A stretch of 64,000 bases of DNA from Chelonoidis abingdonii (taxonomy: Eukaryota; Chordata; Testudines; Testudinidae), in assembly GCF_003597395.2 (NCBI RefSeq), contig NC_133770.1:96280012-96344011 (forward strand), given 5' to 3'. Positions 11,701 through 24,200 of the stretch are shown piece by piece (positions within the stretch are counted from its first letter, which is position 1; every line of letters starts with the position of its first letter). The position numbers were made by a program, and so were the translations under genes. The notes below the pieces were generated by a model, which was given only the letters and a program-made list of their open reading frames with translations, was not told the DNA's origin and ran no database searches.

Positions 11701-12330
11701 CTGAGGTAGAGGCAGGCAGGGGTGACCGATGCCAGACAGCACTTAGCCAGAGCTAACACTATCCCCCGGGAGAAGTGCCCCGCCCCCACCTCTGAGCAGC
11801 ACTGTGGAAAGACTAATCGGAGGGCAATGTCCTACTGCCTCAAACTTCTCCTTTCCGCCAAAAACCCGGCACCAACCTCACCCCCTCCAGCCCAATGCGG
11901 CAACATCTATTGTCTAGACACTCAGCAAGGAGAAAGGAGATGAACTCGGATTAGTCACCCTCCCCTCACCAGCGGGCAGAAAGAAGGGAAGCCAGGAAAC
12001 CGCCCCAAACCGCAACCCCGCGCAGCTCAACTGCAGCCCGTCACCCACCCTTTCCCCTAAGAACACGCACCGCAGTCCCGCCCCTCACGCACCCACACAA
12101 GTTATCAGAGTCGCGCGTGCGCGTTGCTCTCCGAGAGCCGCACCCACCCCTGACGGGCGAGGGCGGGCGGAGAAGTGGGCGGAGCAGTGATGAGGGGGCG
12201 GGGGCAACGGTCTTGGCACGTTCTCGCTTCCTCTGATTGGGCGCGTCGGGTGAAGGTTGGGGAAGGTTGTTACCCGCCGCTAAGGGCTGGCTGCTGTTGC
12301 CATAACAGTCCTATGCAGACTGGGGCGTGC
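11700..12330 (+). promoter_or_regulatory. CpG island, probable NME8 promoter
   Basis: CpG density rises sharply here compared with its surroundings. GC boxes occur at about 12167-12205 (GGGCGGAG, GTGGGCGGAG and GGGGGCGGGGGC), and an inverted CCAAT box (TGATTGGGCG) lies at about 12233-12242. The segment GTTGTTACC (12267-12275) and GTTGCCATAAC (12296-12306) hold half-sites resembling the RFX X-box found in many cilia genes, but neither is a full palindrome. It lies about 3 kb upstream of the NME8 ATG exon, whose acceptor implies a 5' non-coding exon, so it is the best promoter candidate. The start site and first donor are not identifiable, and a promoter for an unseen gene on the other strand is possible. 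Confidence 0.55.
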
Positions 12331-12710
12331 GCGTAGCGTGTGCCAGAGCGTTCGGGGTTTGTGCACGAGTGTGAGGCTGGTGTGTGCACAAGGTGTTGGT
12401 GCCGCCCGTGTGTGTGCAAGGGTGTGTGAGTGTTGGGCGTGTATGTCAGTGGCACGAGTGGCTGTCGCTCGTCCGTGTGCAAGTGTGTGTCAGTGTTGGG
12501 CATGTGTCTGCTGCATGTATATGTACAGGTGTGTGCCAGTGTCACACATGGCTGTGCGCAAGCATGCGCCAGTGTCGCAAATGTATGCCTGTCGCATGTG
12601 TGTGCAGGTGTCAGTTTCATGTTTGTGTCTGTGTACAGGCATGTGCCAGTGTCACATGTGTGTAGATGTGTGTCAGGACTAGGTGTGTGCAATGGGTGTC
12701 TTGTGCACAC
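12321..12710. repeat. GT-rich degenerate minisatellite
   Basis: Variants of GTGTGTGCCAGTGTCACATG repeat many times with drift, next to the CpG island. The Cys/Val-rich and His/Thr-rich open frames on the two strands are artefacts of this composition. Confidence 0.8.
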
Positions 12711-12944
12711 ACAGGTAATGCTACCCTATTGGAGGCTGTAAGGAGGAATATTTTGGACCTCCCCTTACCCTTCAGCCACCCTCTACAACACTAATGGTAT
12801 TATTTCCACAAACCAAAAAATAACCCAACAATGTTAACACACTTTTAAAGAGACCATGTTAAATAAGATGAGTGGTTATAGGGGAGGGGGGACATATTAA
12901 ACTGGGAGCACCTGGATCTTCTTGAGGCCCTAAGTCTGCTTATG

Positions 12945-13520
12945 TGTGGTTTGTGTACAGGTGTGTGTTAAAGTTTGTGTGTGTCAGAGTCCCATGTGTA
13001 TGCATATACATGGATGTGTGTGGGTGGATGTGTATGAGTATATGGTGATTTGTCCGTCACCACATGCATGTGTGTGCATTATGTGTCAGTGTTGTCTGCA
13101 CGTGAATTTGTCAATATGCATGAGATATTGAGCATACGTGTGTGCTGATGTGTTGTCTGTGTGTATTGGTCAGATGATGTGTGCAGCAGTGTACCTAGGA
13201 GAATGATTGAATTTCAGGGTATTGTGGGTCTCCAGGCTGGGTGTGTCTCAGTCACAGGGGGCATTTGTTTGTCACACCGTATGTTTTGTCAGGATTTGTT
13301 AGTGTGGGAACCTGTTGTGCTAGTTTGTGACTTAGCATTTTGTGCATCTGCATGTGTGAAAGAAATTGTGTATTCATATGTCATCTCAGCACTGTATATT
13401 TTTGCATAATGTGCCAGTCAGGGTGTGTGTATTTGTGTGTGGTAGCATATTGTGTGTGTGCATTGCAATCTGGGAATATGTGTCAGCATGGTGGGGACTA
13501 TGTACACGTCAGTTGGGAAG
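12945..13520. repeat. Second GT-rich degenerate repeat tract
   Basis: The same TGTGTG-based composition resumes after 240 bases of ordinary sequence, with looser units (GTGTGTGTCAG, ATGTGTGTGG). It may be a degraded extension of the neighbouring tract or a separate expansion. Confidence 0.65.
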
Positions 13521-13559
13521 TATATGCGTGCCTGGTGCTATGTTGTATGTGTTATGGGG

Positions 13560-15231
13560 CTATTAATGATCACGTTGTAAGAGCGTGATTCTCCTGATCT
13601 CTTTGTGATAGTGGCTAACAACCAGGAAAAGACCAAATCTGTTGAATATTAATTACTAATATTGGTAAATTCATAAATCATGTCATGACCTGGCAGTTTT
13701 TTATGCACCATGTCCCCTAAGCTATTTGGGATAGTGTAAGGAGGGAGATAAAATGCCTAGATACAAATATATTGCCACATGCCAATGGCGCAGGCCCACT
13801 GCCCAAATTGAAGTTTTTTGAATAAACCTCTACTTTTAAGTTTTGTTTTGTTTTATTTTATTTTTTGGTGAAAGGTGCCAGGCTGACACACATAGAAAGC
13901 GAAGTTCTCTTTTCCAAAGAATAGGTACATAGGCAAGCAGCAGGACAAGATTTCTCTCAGCAGCCAATATGCCTCAACCCTAGTCTGAAGGGACCAACTA
14001 CAGAATTGACAAGACCATTCAGTGTGCATATACATTCACTGCTTGACTTCTCTGGCAATATTGTCAACAAGAATGACAATCATGGTGGTGATTTTGCTAA
14101 GTGAACTCTTGTGCACTAGGAAATGGACTGAGGCCACCAATTCATGTTTATGTTGGTCTCCCAACAGCCATTAGACAGAAACAACTTGAATCAGATTTGA
14201 ATCAGTGGCCTTAACGTGAAATGTTTTGTATTCCATAACCTGTCCAGTGAGATATTAATTCCTCTTTAGTTTTAAAACTGGAGTTCAGATATTGATAGAT
14301 GTGTATTTTTCCCCTCAAATCAGTGGCTTTGTACCTAAACATTTTATTTCAATTGTAAAAGAAACAAAAATGGTATAGTACATCATGGACAGGGAAAGGA
14401 TCTCATCTACAATTGAAAATAAACTGAAACTTAACTAAAAACTTACTAATAAATAAACCAAGTTAGCTTTTCTACAAAACCCTGTTCACATATCTGTAGA
14501 AAATCATCTACAAAGAACAAGGATATATATTAACATTAGAATGAGGGAAAGGCCTGGTCTGGATAAGTTTAGATTGTGGGCTTCTGTGAATTTTTGTTTA
14601 TGGCCCATGACCTGTCTGTAACTTTTACTCAAAATAATCATGTCAAAAATCTCAACCTTATAATGAGTTATGTGCAGGTCATTAGGCTAAATATATCTTA
14701 GATAATGAATGACAAAGTTTGAATTGATGACATTTGAGTTGAAGCTCTTACTCCAATATTTTGTGGAAATATGTTCATGTCACAGCAACTTCCATTCCAC
14801 CCAGTGCCCGTGTAGGCATTCTCATCAGCGCAATGGGAGATAGAACAACGTGGGGACCGAAATGTCCTGAAGACATGTTGAAAATGTGAACTTCGTAATG
14901 TGGTTTCCTGTGCTATATCTATATTTGTAAATAAATAGTGAATTTCAAGAGAAATCCTTAGCTAGTGCCAATCACTTTAGCTCTAGTGAAGTCAGCTGTA
15001 TTTAGGTATAGATCCTCAGCTAGTGTAAATCGACATAGCCACATTGACTTTAGTGGAGCTATGCTGATCTTAATCAGCTGAGGATCTTGCCCATAGAATA
15101 GTACTGTGTGGAAAAGGCATTTTGTGTAAATCAGTTCCCCAAGCCACAATTTATATGGAGCTAAACTTACGGAGCAACAATAGTATATTTTAGAAGTGTT
15201 TTCTGTTTTGCTGTGTTTCATGTGATCACAG
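13560..15231. other. Probable NME8 5' UTR intron, no gene seen
   Basis: Sequence between the presumed promoter and the first coding exon. It holds a short TTTTG-type run at about 13841-13866 and an old palindromic repeat at 15009-15090, and otherwise nothing recognisable. It ends in a good splice acceptor (pyrimidine tract then CACAG at 15231). Confidence 0.5.
15009..15090. repeat. Ancient palindromic repeat
   Basis: GATCCTCAGCTAGTGTAAAT on the left is mirrored by TAATCAGCTGAGGATC on the right, so the segment folds back on itself. This hairpin-like form is typical of very old interspersed repeats shared by amniotes. Family not assigned. Confidence 0.5.
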
Positions 15232-15235
15232 GAAA

Positions 15236-15268
15236 ATGGCAGGAAAGAAGAAAGAAGTTCAACTACAG
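15236..15268 (+). CDS. NME8: NME8 coding exon 1
   Basis: Eleven codons ([11 protein letters not shown]) follow a splice acceptor at 15230-15231, so transcription starts in an upstream non-coding exon. The donor GTATAA is in phase 0. The lysine-rich start resembles that of other NME8/NME9 proteins. Confidence 0.93.
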
Positions 15269-18200
15269 GTATAAATCTTGTTTGTTATTTGAATAATTCT
15301 AGAGTTCAATAAAATTTTTGACATTTTTAGAGATATTAAATTCTGGGTTTGTTTTATCTCAGGCAGTAATAACCAATCAAAGTCAATGGGATGAAATGTT
15401 GCTGACTAAAGGTGTAACAGGTACTATTATTTTTTCTATTAATCTCACATAATGAAATGTGTGTACATTTTTATCACTCTTTTTATTTTTGTGAGCTCTT
15501 CCTGCCCAGTTACTTCTCACTGTGCACACGCTTCTAACTGCCACTTCCTGTGGCTTGCCCCTCAAAGCAAAGAGTTCTAGAAACCTCCATAAAGCCTAAG
15601 TAAATATGCTCTGTGTAGCTATTTTACATGAAGACTCAAAAGGCTTTGAAATTCACACTCCTAAACTGGGGGCAAAACACAGGTCTGCACTGTAGCCACT
15701 CCACAGTTGCTTCACCAGCCTAAAGACTGGATGTATGGTCACTGGCACTCCATGCCACCTATAGTACGAAAGGAGTTCCTGGCAAATTAATCCATGTGAA
15801 CTCAGATCTCATGGCTCCTCCATATAACACCCAGCTATGCCTCTCGCATTGGCCATTTTGGAACTGTCACAATATCAATCCAATCACACGAAAGATACAA
15901 AGACCCAATGCATTGTGTCTGCCTGCAGTTCAAACACAAAATTGTTCTGTAGTGATGAGTGCCTTTCACACACTCCTTTGCAAAGCAGTGAATTTAAACC
16001 ATACTGGATACCATGGATGGGTGTTTTTAAAAAAAAAAAAAAAAAAAAGAAAAAGCTCTGAGAAGACTTCATGTCTTGGAAGGGGTAAGTGAAAGCCCTG
16101 ATAGGTCAATATTTTCAATTACCCAGTAAAATTGAACTAATCAGCAGAATGAGTTTTATGTGCCTATTCATGCATAATTGTATCTGGCATAAGACAAAAG
16201 CAATTGTGTTATAAATGGTGTGGTTTCAAGAGTGTACATAGTATATATTTTCTTCACTCCCCTCAGTTTGTATGTAAGCTTAGCATCAATATCTGTTAAA
16301 TTTATTAGGAATGCTGTCTAAAGAGAGAGCAGATTGTGGGTGAAGTGATCAGTGGAGCAAGAGAGAAAACCAGTGGGTTATGAGTAAGGTTGAGAGAGAG
16401 ACAGCATACGTGATCTTAGGAAGGAGGGAAACAGCCCAAAAAGGAGGGGCAGAACATGGAAAGAGGCAACTGATAAAAAGGCCAAAGGAGGGAGAGACAA
16501 CTAACAGTGGGCACAGGAAAGGAAGGGCAACCAAGACAAAGGGATAGGGGAAGGAGACATTAATATATCTGCATTCCTCATCACAAAATATATAAATAAA
16601 TAAATACTCTGTAACGTCTAAGACATTTAAGTTGAAACCTAATTTGTGTAAGAGAGAATACCAAAACTTAATGTTTTTCAGAAGAAAAAGAAACCACAAA
16701 TAGATTTAGAAATACATGTATGCCAATGCTACAGCAGGACTAACCCTATACATTTATAAAAACATTTTATTTTATAAACTATATGAAACAGATGAGTTTT
16801 ATTCTAATTTTTTATATTTTCAGTAATAGACGTTTATCAGGCTTGGTGTGGGCCTTGCAAAGCTGTGGTAAATTTATTCAGAAAACTAAAAAATGAGCAT
16901 GGTGAAGATGACCTTTTGCATTTTGCTGTGGTAAGGATGTAAATTCTATTTAGAACTTCAGTGTCAAATGTATTTCTTTATCTATCTATTTATAGAGTAC
17001 CTATCACCATAGTATCTGAGTACCAGTGAAGTCAGTGGTGAATTTGGCTTGCTTGTCTCTTTTTCTAAATAAATTCTTAAAAGAGGACGATCAAAGATAT
17101 AATGGATAGGGAAGGATCTATAATGAGAGAAGGGATAAGCTAGAATCATACAAGTTAATTATGGAAAAGACATTCTTATAATGCATACATATTATGAGAT
17201 AGAGTTGAGATTACTGGGGGAACCATATCTCTGAATATATCAACTTGCATGTTTAAAAATCCAAGTCTTAACATTGCATAACCATATAGTCTGACTTTCA
17301 GAAGTGCTGAGCACTCACAACTTCCACTGAAGACCATAGAAGTTGTGGGTGCTCATCACTTCTGAAAATCAGGTCAGTAACTTCCTTTTGTTTTTCTTGC
17401 TTTTCCGTATAATTTCCTATGTTATATTTAAAAAGGAACAAAGAGGGGAAAGCTGAAAAACAAATAGATTAAAATAATGTTTTTGAGAAAAAAATTAAAC
17501 TAGAAGAGCAAGATAATATGGCAGCTACAATCTAATGCACTGAAGATATATGTTTCACAGTTTCATTCTGAGTTCCCATCCAGATATTGAACTATCAAGC
17601 TCATAATACGTATCACTGTGGCTGCAAATTGTTTTTGTTGCATTCTCGGAAGCCCCAGAGAGCATGCTGACAGAAGCAACCTGTCTTGCCTATGGCAATA
17701 GCCATTGAAAAGAATCATGCGCTAACCATTACCAAAAGAGTTACCACTGATATCTTCAGCTGTAAACACAGAGCAAAATTGTGTAATTGCAGATACCACT
17801 ACGTAGTGACCATTGGCAAATGCTCTTTTAATGGGGATCATTGTAGGTCTCCGACATATAAATGTGGATCACTACCATTAAGTCAACAGACAAGTCCGCA
17901 AGGTTTTTATCCTACAGATCTTTTACACAGATCTCCTCCTATTAAACTCGGATTCTAAAAATCCAACCCCATATATATATATCAAATATTTAAAGCTTTT
18001 AAAAAAAAGTCATACACACATAGGTGTGTATATGTGTACATACAAAACATAGAGCAACAAGCCCAAAACACCAAACAACGAATTGTAATCTCATACCACT
18101 GAAGTCAATGAGGTTATACTAATGCAAAACCATTGTGAGACCAGAATCAGATCCCAGGTTTTCAGCCAGACCTCTACTTTCCAGGCTATTTGCAACCCTG

Positions 18201-21200
18201 CGTGGTTTTTAAAATAAGAGAAGATCAAGCCAGTTCATTCCATCTGTTTCATACATCTAGCTGCTGTCCCATCATCTGCAGTTACTTTAGATCCGTAATT
18301 TATTCCTGCCAGCATATGTAAATGTTTACATCTGCAGTATTATTATTTGGGGTTGTTATACTGTATCATTAACATCATACCTTTCACCCAAGAGTGACTG
18401 TATTAATTCAGGACTCTGGTGACCCAGAAGTGTAAACCGTTCATTTCCATTCAGGTCTCCCTTCAATTAGTACCACTATCATTGATAAATTGAACAACAA
18501 TATTATATAGTGCTTGTTATCTAGTTTTTTTAAAATAAATACTATGTTAAAACCTTGCCAAGTATAAGTCACCAGTGTTAGTTCAAACAGTTTTTGGATT
18601 TGTGTGTATTTTATATGTAAAATACATTCATAAAACAAGAAGTAACTGTTAATAAATGTTATTAATGGGATTCTCAAATCTTTATATAGTGTGGACCACA
18701 TCTTAACAGAGAGTTAATACAATAGGCCACTTTCCCTCCCATTAAAATGTCATGGGACTTTCCCTCCCATTGAAATGTCATATGATCCTTCCATTTGCAA
18801 TTACAGCCATTACTTACCTCAAAAAGCAATATTAGGACGCAGTACTTTTAATGTGATTTAGCAGCTGTAAACAAGAAGGAAAGCCCACCCCATGTGACCA
18901 GGAAGGTTGACCACCAGCAAGTGTTTTAAGGACTACCATTGATCCACAGACCCACGGTTTGAGAATCATTCTGTAAAAGTTCTCAAATATCTATCTGTCT
19001 AATCTATTTATCTGTCCATCTGTCTCTCTATCTATCTATCTAATCATAATCTATTTGTCCTTATTTTAGGCAGAGGCTGACAGCATTGTCACCCTGCAGA
19101 CATTTAGAGACAAGTGTGAACCTGTTTTTCTCTTTTGTGTTGTAAGTTCAACATACATCATCAGTTTTTATTTTCATGGTGTCTATTTTTGTTATTTTTT
19201 CAGTATATTGAAAATAAATGTAAAGCTGTACAAATGTGAATTACATCTTTACAATTTTAGTGTATAGGATATTGTTGCATATTGTACATACCTGACATTT
19301 TAACAGTAAATCATATTTTATATGTTCTTGGCATGCACAGAAGAAGGGCTATTAGCATAGTACTTCTGCTAACAAGAGAAGAAAATTTTCCCTTATACTA
19401 TAGTATATTATGCCAGACCTGGTTGCTAACTCTGTAGGCAAGTGTTTTTTTCTACTTGGAAGTTTTGAGATTTGGATTCCAGCAGTTAGAGGCTAATAAT
19501 CAGGGTGCATTAAGAAGACTCCACTCTATATGAATGCAGCCAAGTGAAATTAACAGCATCTCTGATCTAGCCAGAAGCTAGCCAGTTTCACTGTGCTGCT
19601 CATGCATATATATGGTGGAGCAATGAGCAGAAGAGTGAAGCACAGAAAGGAGAGTAGTGAAGGAAGCTGTGGGAAAATGGAGGAACTAGAACTGAGATGA
19701 GGAGAGACAAATAGTGGAGGGAAGAAACCTGGTAAGGAGGAGGATTGGAAGTGAAAGGAAGAAAGGTCTAATTCTGTACCAGTGAAGTAAATGGAAACTT
19801 TGTGATTAACTTTATTGGGCACAGGATCAGATCCCAAAGGAGGAAGAGAGTAACTGAAAAACAAGAATAGTCAAAAATTGGAAGAGATGGAAACAAGGAC
19901 AGAGAACAGCAAGAGAAGGAAAATTTAGGCCTGATTCTCATTAATACTAAGGTACCTTTACACCATTCTATCAATGTAAATGGGCCTAATTGTGGATATA
20001 AAATATGTTTACACATGCCTTAAGGCCTCTTTATATAGTTAGAGCAGTGTAAAGGGATTTTAGTGTAAATGAGAATCAGGCTTTCTAAATTCTTTCCTTC
20101 AAATTAATTTTGAATTTTAAGCAAATTAATTGTAAGTGAATTTGTGAAAGGTGTCTGATTTCTAGCCCTGGACATTTTGTTGCACTATTTATAGAGGACC
20201 AGATTTGGCAGTCCTTCATTGAGCAAAACTCTTATTATCTCCAATAGGAATTTTGCTCAAACAAGGATAGCAAATTTTGGCCATTACAAAACAAATACAG
20301 CTTGGGCATCAATAGTGGTAGCATCCCTATCCTGCCACATACCCAGCCTGGAGGAAGAACTTCTGATGGTGAAAGCAGGGCTTAATTTGTAATGGAAGAG
20401 GTGGCGGGGCTCAAGCAATTTTTTTACATTCATGACTGATGCAGCAAGACCAGAGGTGCTGGTGCTATGAACCCAAGCCTAGAGGTGGCAAGGCTAAGTC
20501 CTGGCACAAATTAAGCACTGGGTCAGAAGGAAGTTACTTCTCTATACCCATGGTGCCCAATATTTTCCTGTAGCACCCCCCCCCCCATCTGTAACGGAAT
20601 CTGTCTGCATGCCCGCCGTTCCCCCATTAGTACACAGTTGGCTCTGCAGAGGAGAAGCTGGGGGGAGAATTGGGGATGGGGGAGGACCTGTGGCTAGAGG
20701 CGGAGCTGTGGCTGGGGACAGAGCGAAGCTGCAGCAGTGGGCAGAGTGAAGCTGCAACTGGGCATAGAGTGGGGGTGGAGTAGAGCTACAACTGGGAGCT
20801 AGCCCAAGTTCCGCTGCATGCCCCCCTGAATGTTCCACTGCACCCCACAGTTTGGGGACCACTGCTCTATACCCGTTCAACTGCTGGCCTTTCAGCAGAG
20901 CTGCCAACACAGGTAACAGTCCAGTCATTGCCAATTGTGACCGTGGTCTGTGCTAAGTAGACAATACTCAATAGGAACTTGATTGAGACCACCGACTCAT
21001 TTCATGTAGGACACTGTTGAGCAGTTGTAAGATAGTTTTAGGCCAACGAGGCTATATTTGAGATGTTGATGATGAAATGCTCTGTAGCCCATTACACATC
21101 CGTTGAATTAAACATTAGAAAATGCCAGGTTCTAAAATGTAAACCCTCTGAAACTTTTGAGATAAGAGCTATGTTAAGTAATAACAGAATAACAAATAAT

Positions 21201-24200
21201 GGGAATAACAGTTTTCTTTGATATCACTAATTTTAGCCCCGTGTTTTTGATTCATCACCTGTTTTGCAAATCAGTCTATCTGCAGTGATACATTGCTACA
21301 ACTTTTAATTTTAGAACACAGTATCATGGTAACTGTCTATTGCTGGTGAAAAATAGATTGTGTTAGAAGTCAATTATATGTGCAAAACTAAATTAGTAGA
21401 TCTTACTAAGAGTGTTATTTTATCATTTTTTTTTACAGGATGGCAAAATTATAGCAATAGTGCGAGGCACGAATGCACCACTTCTCAGTAAGACAATAAT
21501 AAAGCTATTAGAAGAAGAGAGGAAAATTTTAGCAGGGGAAATAGAACGCCCTCAGGTACTCGCTAGATAACTGTTTTCTTATCAAGTTTAAATTTTTTTA
21601 TTACATTTGCATGGTCTCTGCATGTGGTGCTGTTTTTATTTCTTTTATTGTTCATGTTTCATTTTTATTTTTGTGGATACCACTATCTTTACCATGAATT
21701 GGCATGTATTTCATCTTTTAGAAACTTCCATTAAGTGGTACTTATCCAAATGATACTGGTAATTTTACAAACTGATCTGTATGCAAAGGAGAGATTCTTC
21801 ACTAACAAAACTATCACCAGCATAAAAACTAACTTTATATTTATCTCTTTATTTATTTTTATACTTTCAGTGCTGGACATTTTTCTTATCTATTTTACTA
21901 AGGGCTCGAGAGAATAAGAGAAAGGGGACAGTTCTTACCTAATTCCTCTTTCCAACTGAAATGCAGATGAAAGAATTCCTTTCATCTATATAGATGCAAA
22001 AGAGAAATTGTAATGGACTACAACTCATTGTAATGGACTAAGAAAAATCAGAACAAACTTAAATTCTCTTAGTACTGTATGAGATAATATTATACCCTAT
22101 CAAATATATTATTAGCTTCTCGGGATAAAGCTGCTGAAGAGATAACTGGTAGCTGAGCTTGTTGACTTAAATAAATTTTGTGTGTGTGTATGTTATCAGC
22201 AGCAAGCCCTGTCTGTTTCAAAACTCACTTGAACTTTGTGAATAATTGAGATTAAATAATTTAGTTGTGTTGCTAGAATTTTGATGTTTACTTTATAGTC
22301 TACATTTAGCAAAGAAATAGGTTGGAAATTTCCACAGTTATGTCCATCTTTATGTTTCTTTAAAATTAATGTAATGAGGAGTCTCTTATATTGTAAGATA
22401 TAAAAGTATTAGGGCTTTCCCCTAATTTAAGAGAAGATTTGCAGGTCTGGGCTGGCACTAGGTTCCACAAAATCTGCAAAAAATGTTTAGAAGCAGAAAA
22501 AGAAGCAGCTTAAATACTGATGTTAGTATTATTTTGCACTAAGTTAACATTGCAGGGAGTTTTTCAGAGACGGGAAGCAGAGAAGGAACGAAGGAGTGAC
22601 TTGTTCAACATCGCTGGCAGAGCCAGGAATGGCAACCAGGTCTCTTGATTCCCAGTTGACTATACGCTGGCCCATAGTGCCTCAATATTAACTTCATACT
22701 GACACAATAATTTTATCAGAATAACAACAACATAAAAACTGCAATTTTCATAGGTAGAAGAGCTTGTGTTTTTAGAAGAGAAAACATCAGCAGTATATAG
22801 TGAAGAAAGACAACTTGAAGGTAAATGATATTTTAATTATTTTAAAATTGTTAGTACAAAGAAAAAATTCAAACTAGTATATTGTTAGTTATTTAGTATG
22901 TCCAGTAATAAAATTTTCCTTTGATTCATTTGGTAACTTGAGAGATTATTGTAGAAGGAGTCAAATTATCACACACAGGTGCATATGAATGTTGAAAAAT
23001 GGTCAAACTAATAACAGATATGCTTATGTTATTATTATTTCTATAATGTCTGAGATCTGGATCCAACTATAAAGATTTAACATAATGGAGCTCTCAATGC
23101 CTGTAACAAAGGGTTTAATTTGAATTTTGAATTGTCTTCTAACTTAATATAGCATCTATGACAGAAAAGTTATGCTAAAAGATGGTGACCAAGAATAAAA
23201 GCTGTGCATCTTGTGAAGGCCTCAGAATATGAATTTTGTTGGGGTACAGATGAGAGCCCCCTTTTGCATACAGTATTCTCCAGAGTCTCACAGAACGGAG
23301 TCTAATTTTGTTAGTGGTACATATGAAGGACAAAATGTCAGCAAATATGCTATGAGTGCAGCAATTGCAAGATCTGTAGCTACATTTTTTTTTTCTGAGA
23401 TGTTCATATGTGGCCTTATATATCTGGCCTACCACAAGAAGTGCAAGCCAGAATGACTGCTCATGCATTTTAGAGCACAGGCTTGTTTTAACGCCTGATA
23501 GAACTAGTGACCCAATGGAGAAATTAAGAGATGAGTAAAACAACCAGATCCCTGGATTTACAAGATTTAAGACAGGAAAGGAGGAAAGTCAAATTAGACA
23601 CCATCTACAATCCAAGCAGTTGTAGGCCAACTATCTGGGAGGTCTGCAGTATCAGCAAAAAGCAAAACAGGCCCAGGGAAAAAGGCGATTTGCAGGCTAA
23701 CAGTGATACAATATTTCCAGCCCGTTAGCATGTCTATCCAGCTCTTCTTCATTGAAACAACACTACTGAAATGCAACTTCAGAGTTTTCATGCAAGAATT
23801 ACGGCAGTTGCTTGTTTCAGGGAGATAGTTCTTTTCAATCTCTATTAAATTTATCACTCCTCAGCCCTAGCACCTAGGGCTGTAAATGCTTGTCATTCTG
23901 CCCAAAATAGGATTCTGCAAAGGCAAATCTCAAAGAAGGCTAAGTAAATCTATTTATTCGTATCTGAATATCAGTGACAACGTAGCTAGGGGTGAAAGTA
24001 ACTTACAGGACTTACTGGTACTGCCAGAGTCCTGAGGGGGCGTGACCTCATCCAGAAGAGGCGTGACCTCAACCAGAAGAGGCGATGCCCCTCAAGATTT
24101 AAAGGCCCCGGGGCACCGGCTGTGGCTGGGAGCCACAGGACCCCTAAATCAGCCCGGGGCTCCCAGCTGCAGAGGTGGCTGGGAGGCCCCGGGGCTCGGG

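Noticed and set aside
12270..12741. Several overlapping Cys/Val-rich and His/Thr-rich frames
   Set aside because: They are translations of a GT-rich minisatellite on both strands.
21722..21758. Extra 37-base NME8 exon with TTTTAG acceptor and GTAATT donor
   Set aside because: Including it puts exon 6 (22754-22820) in a frame with a stop, and skipping it keeps the whole 583-residue frame. It may be a chance or decoy exon.
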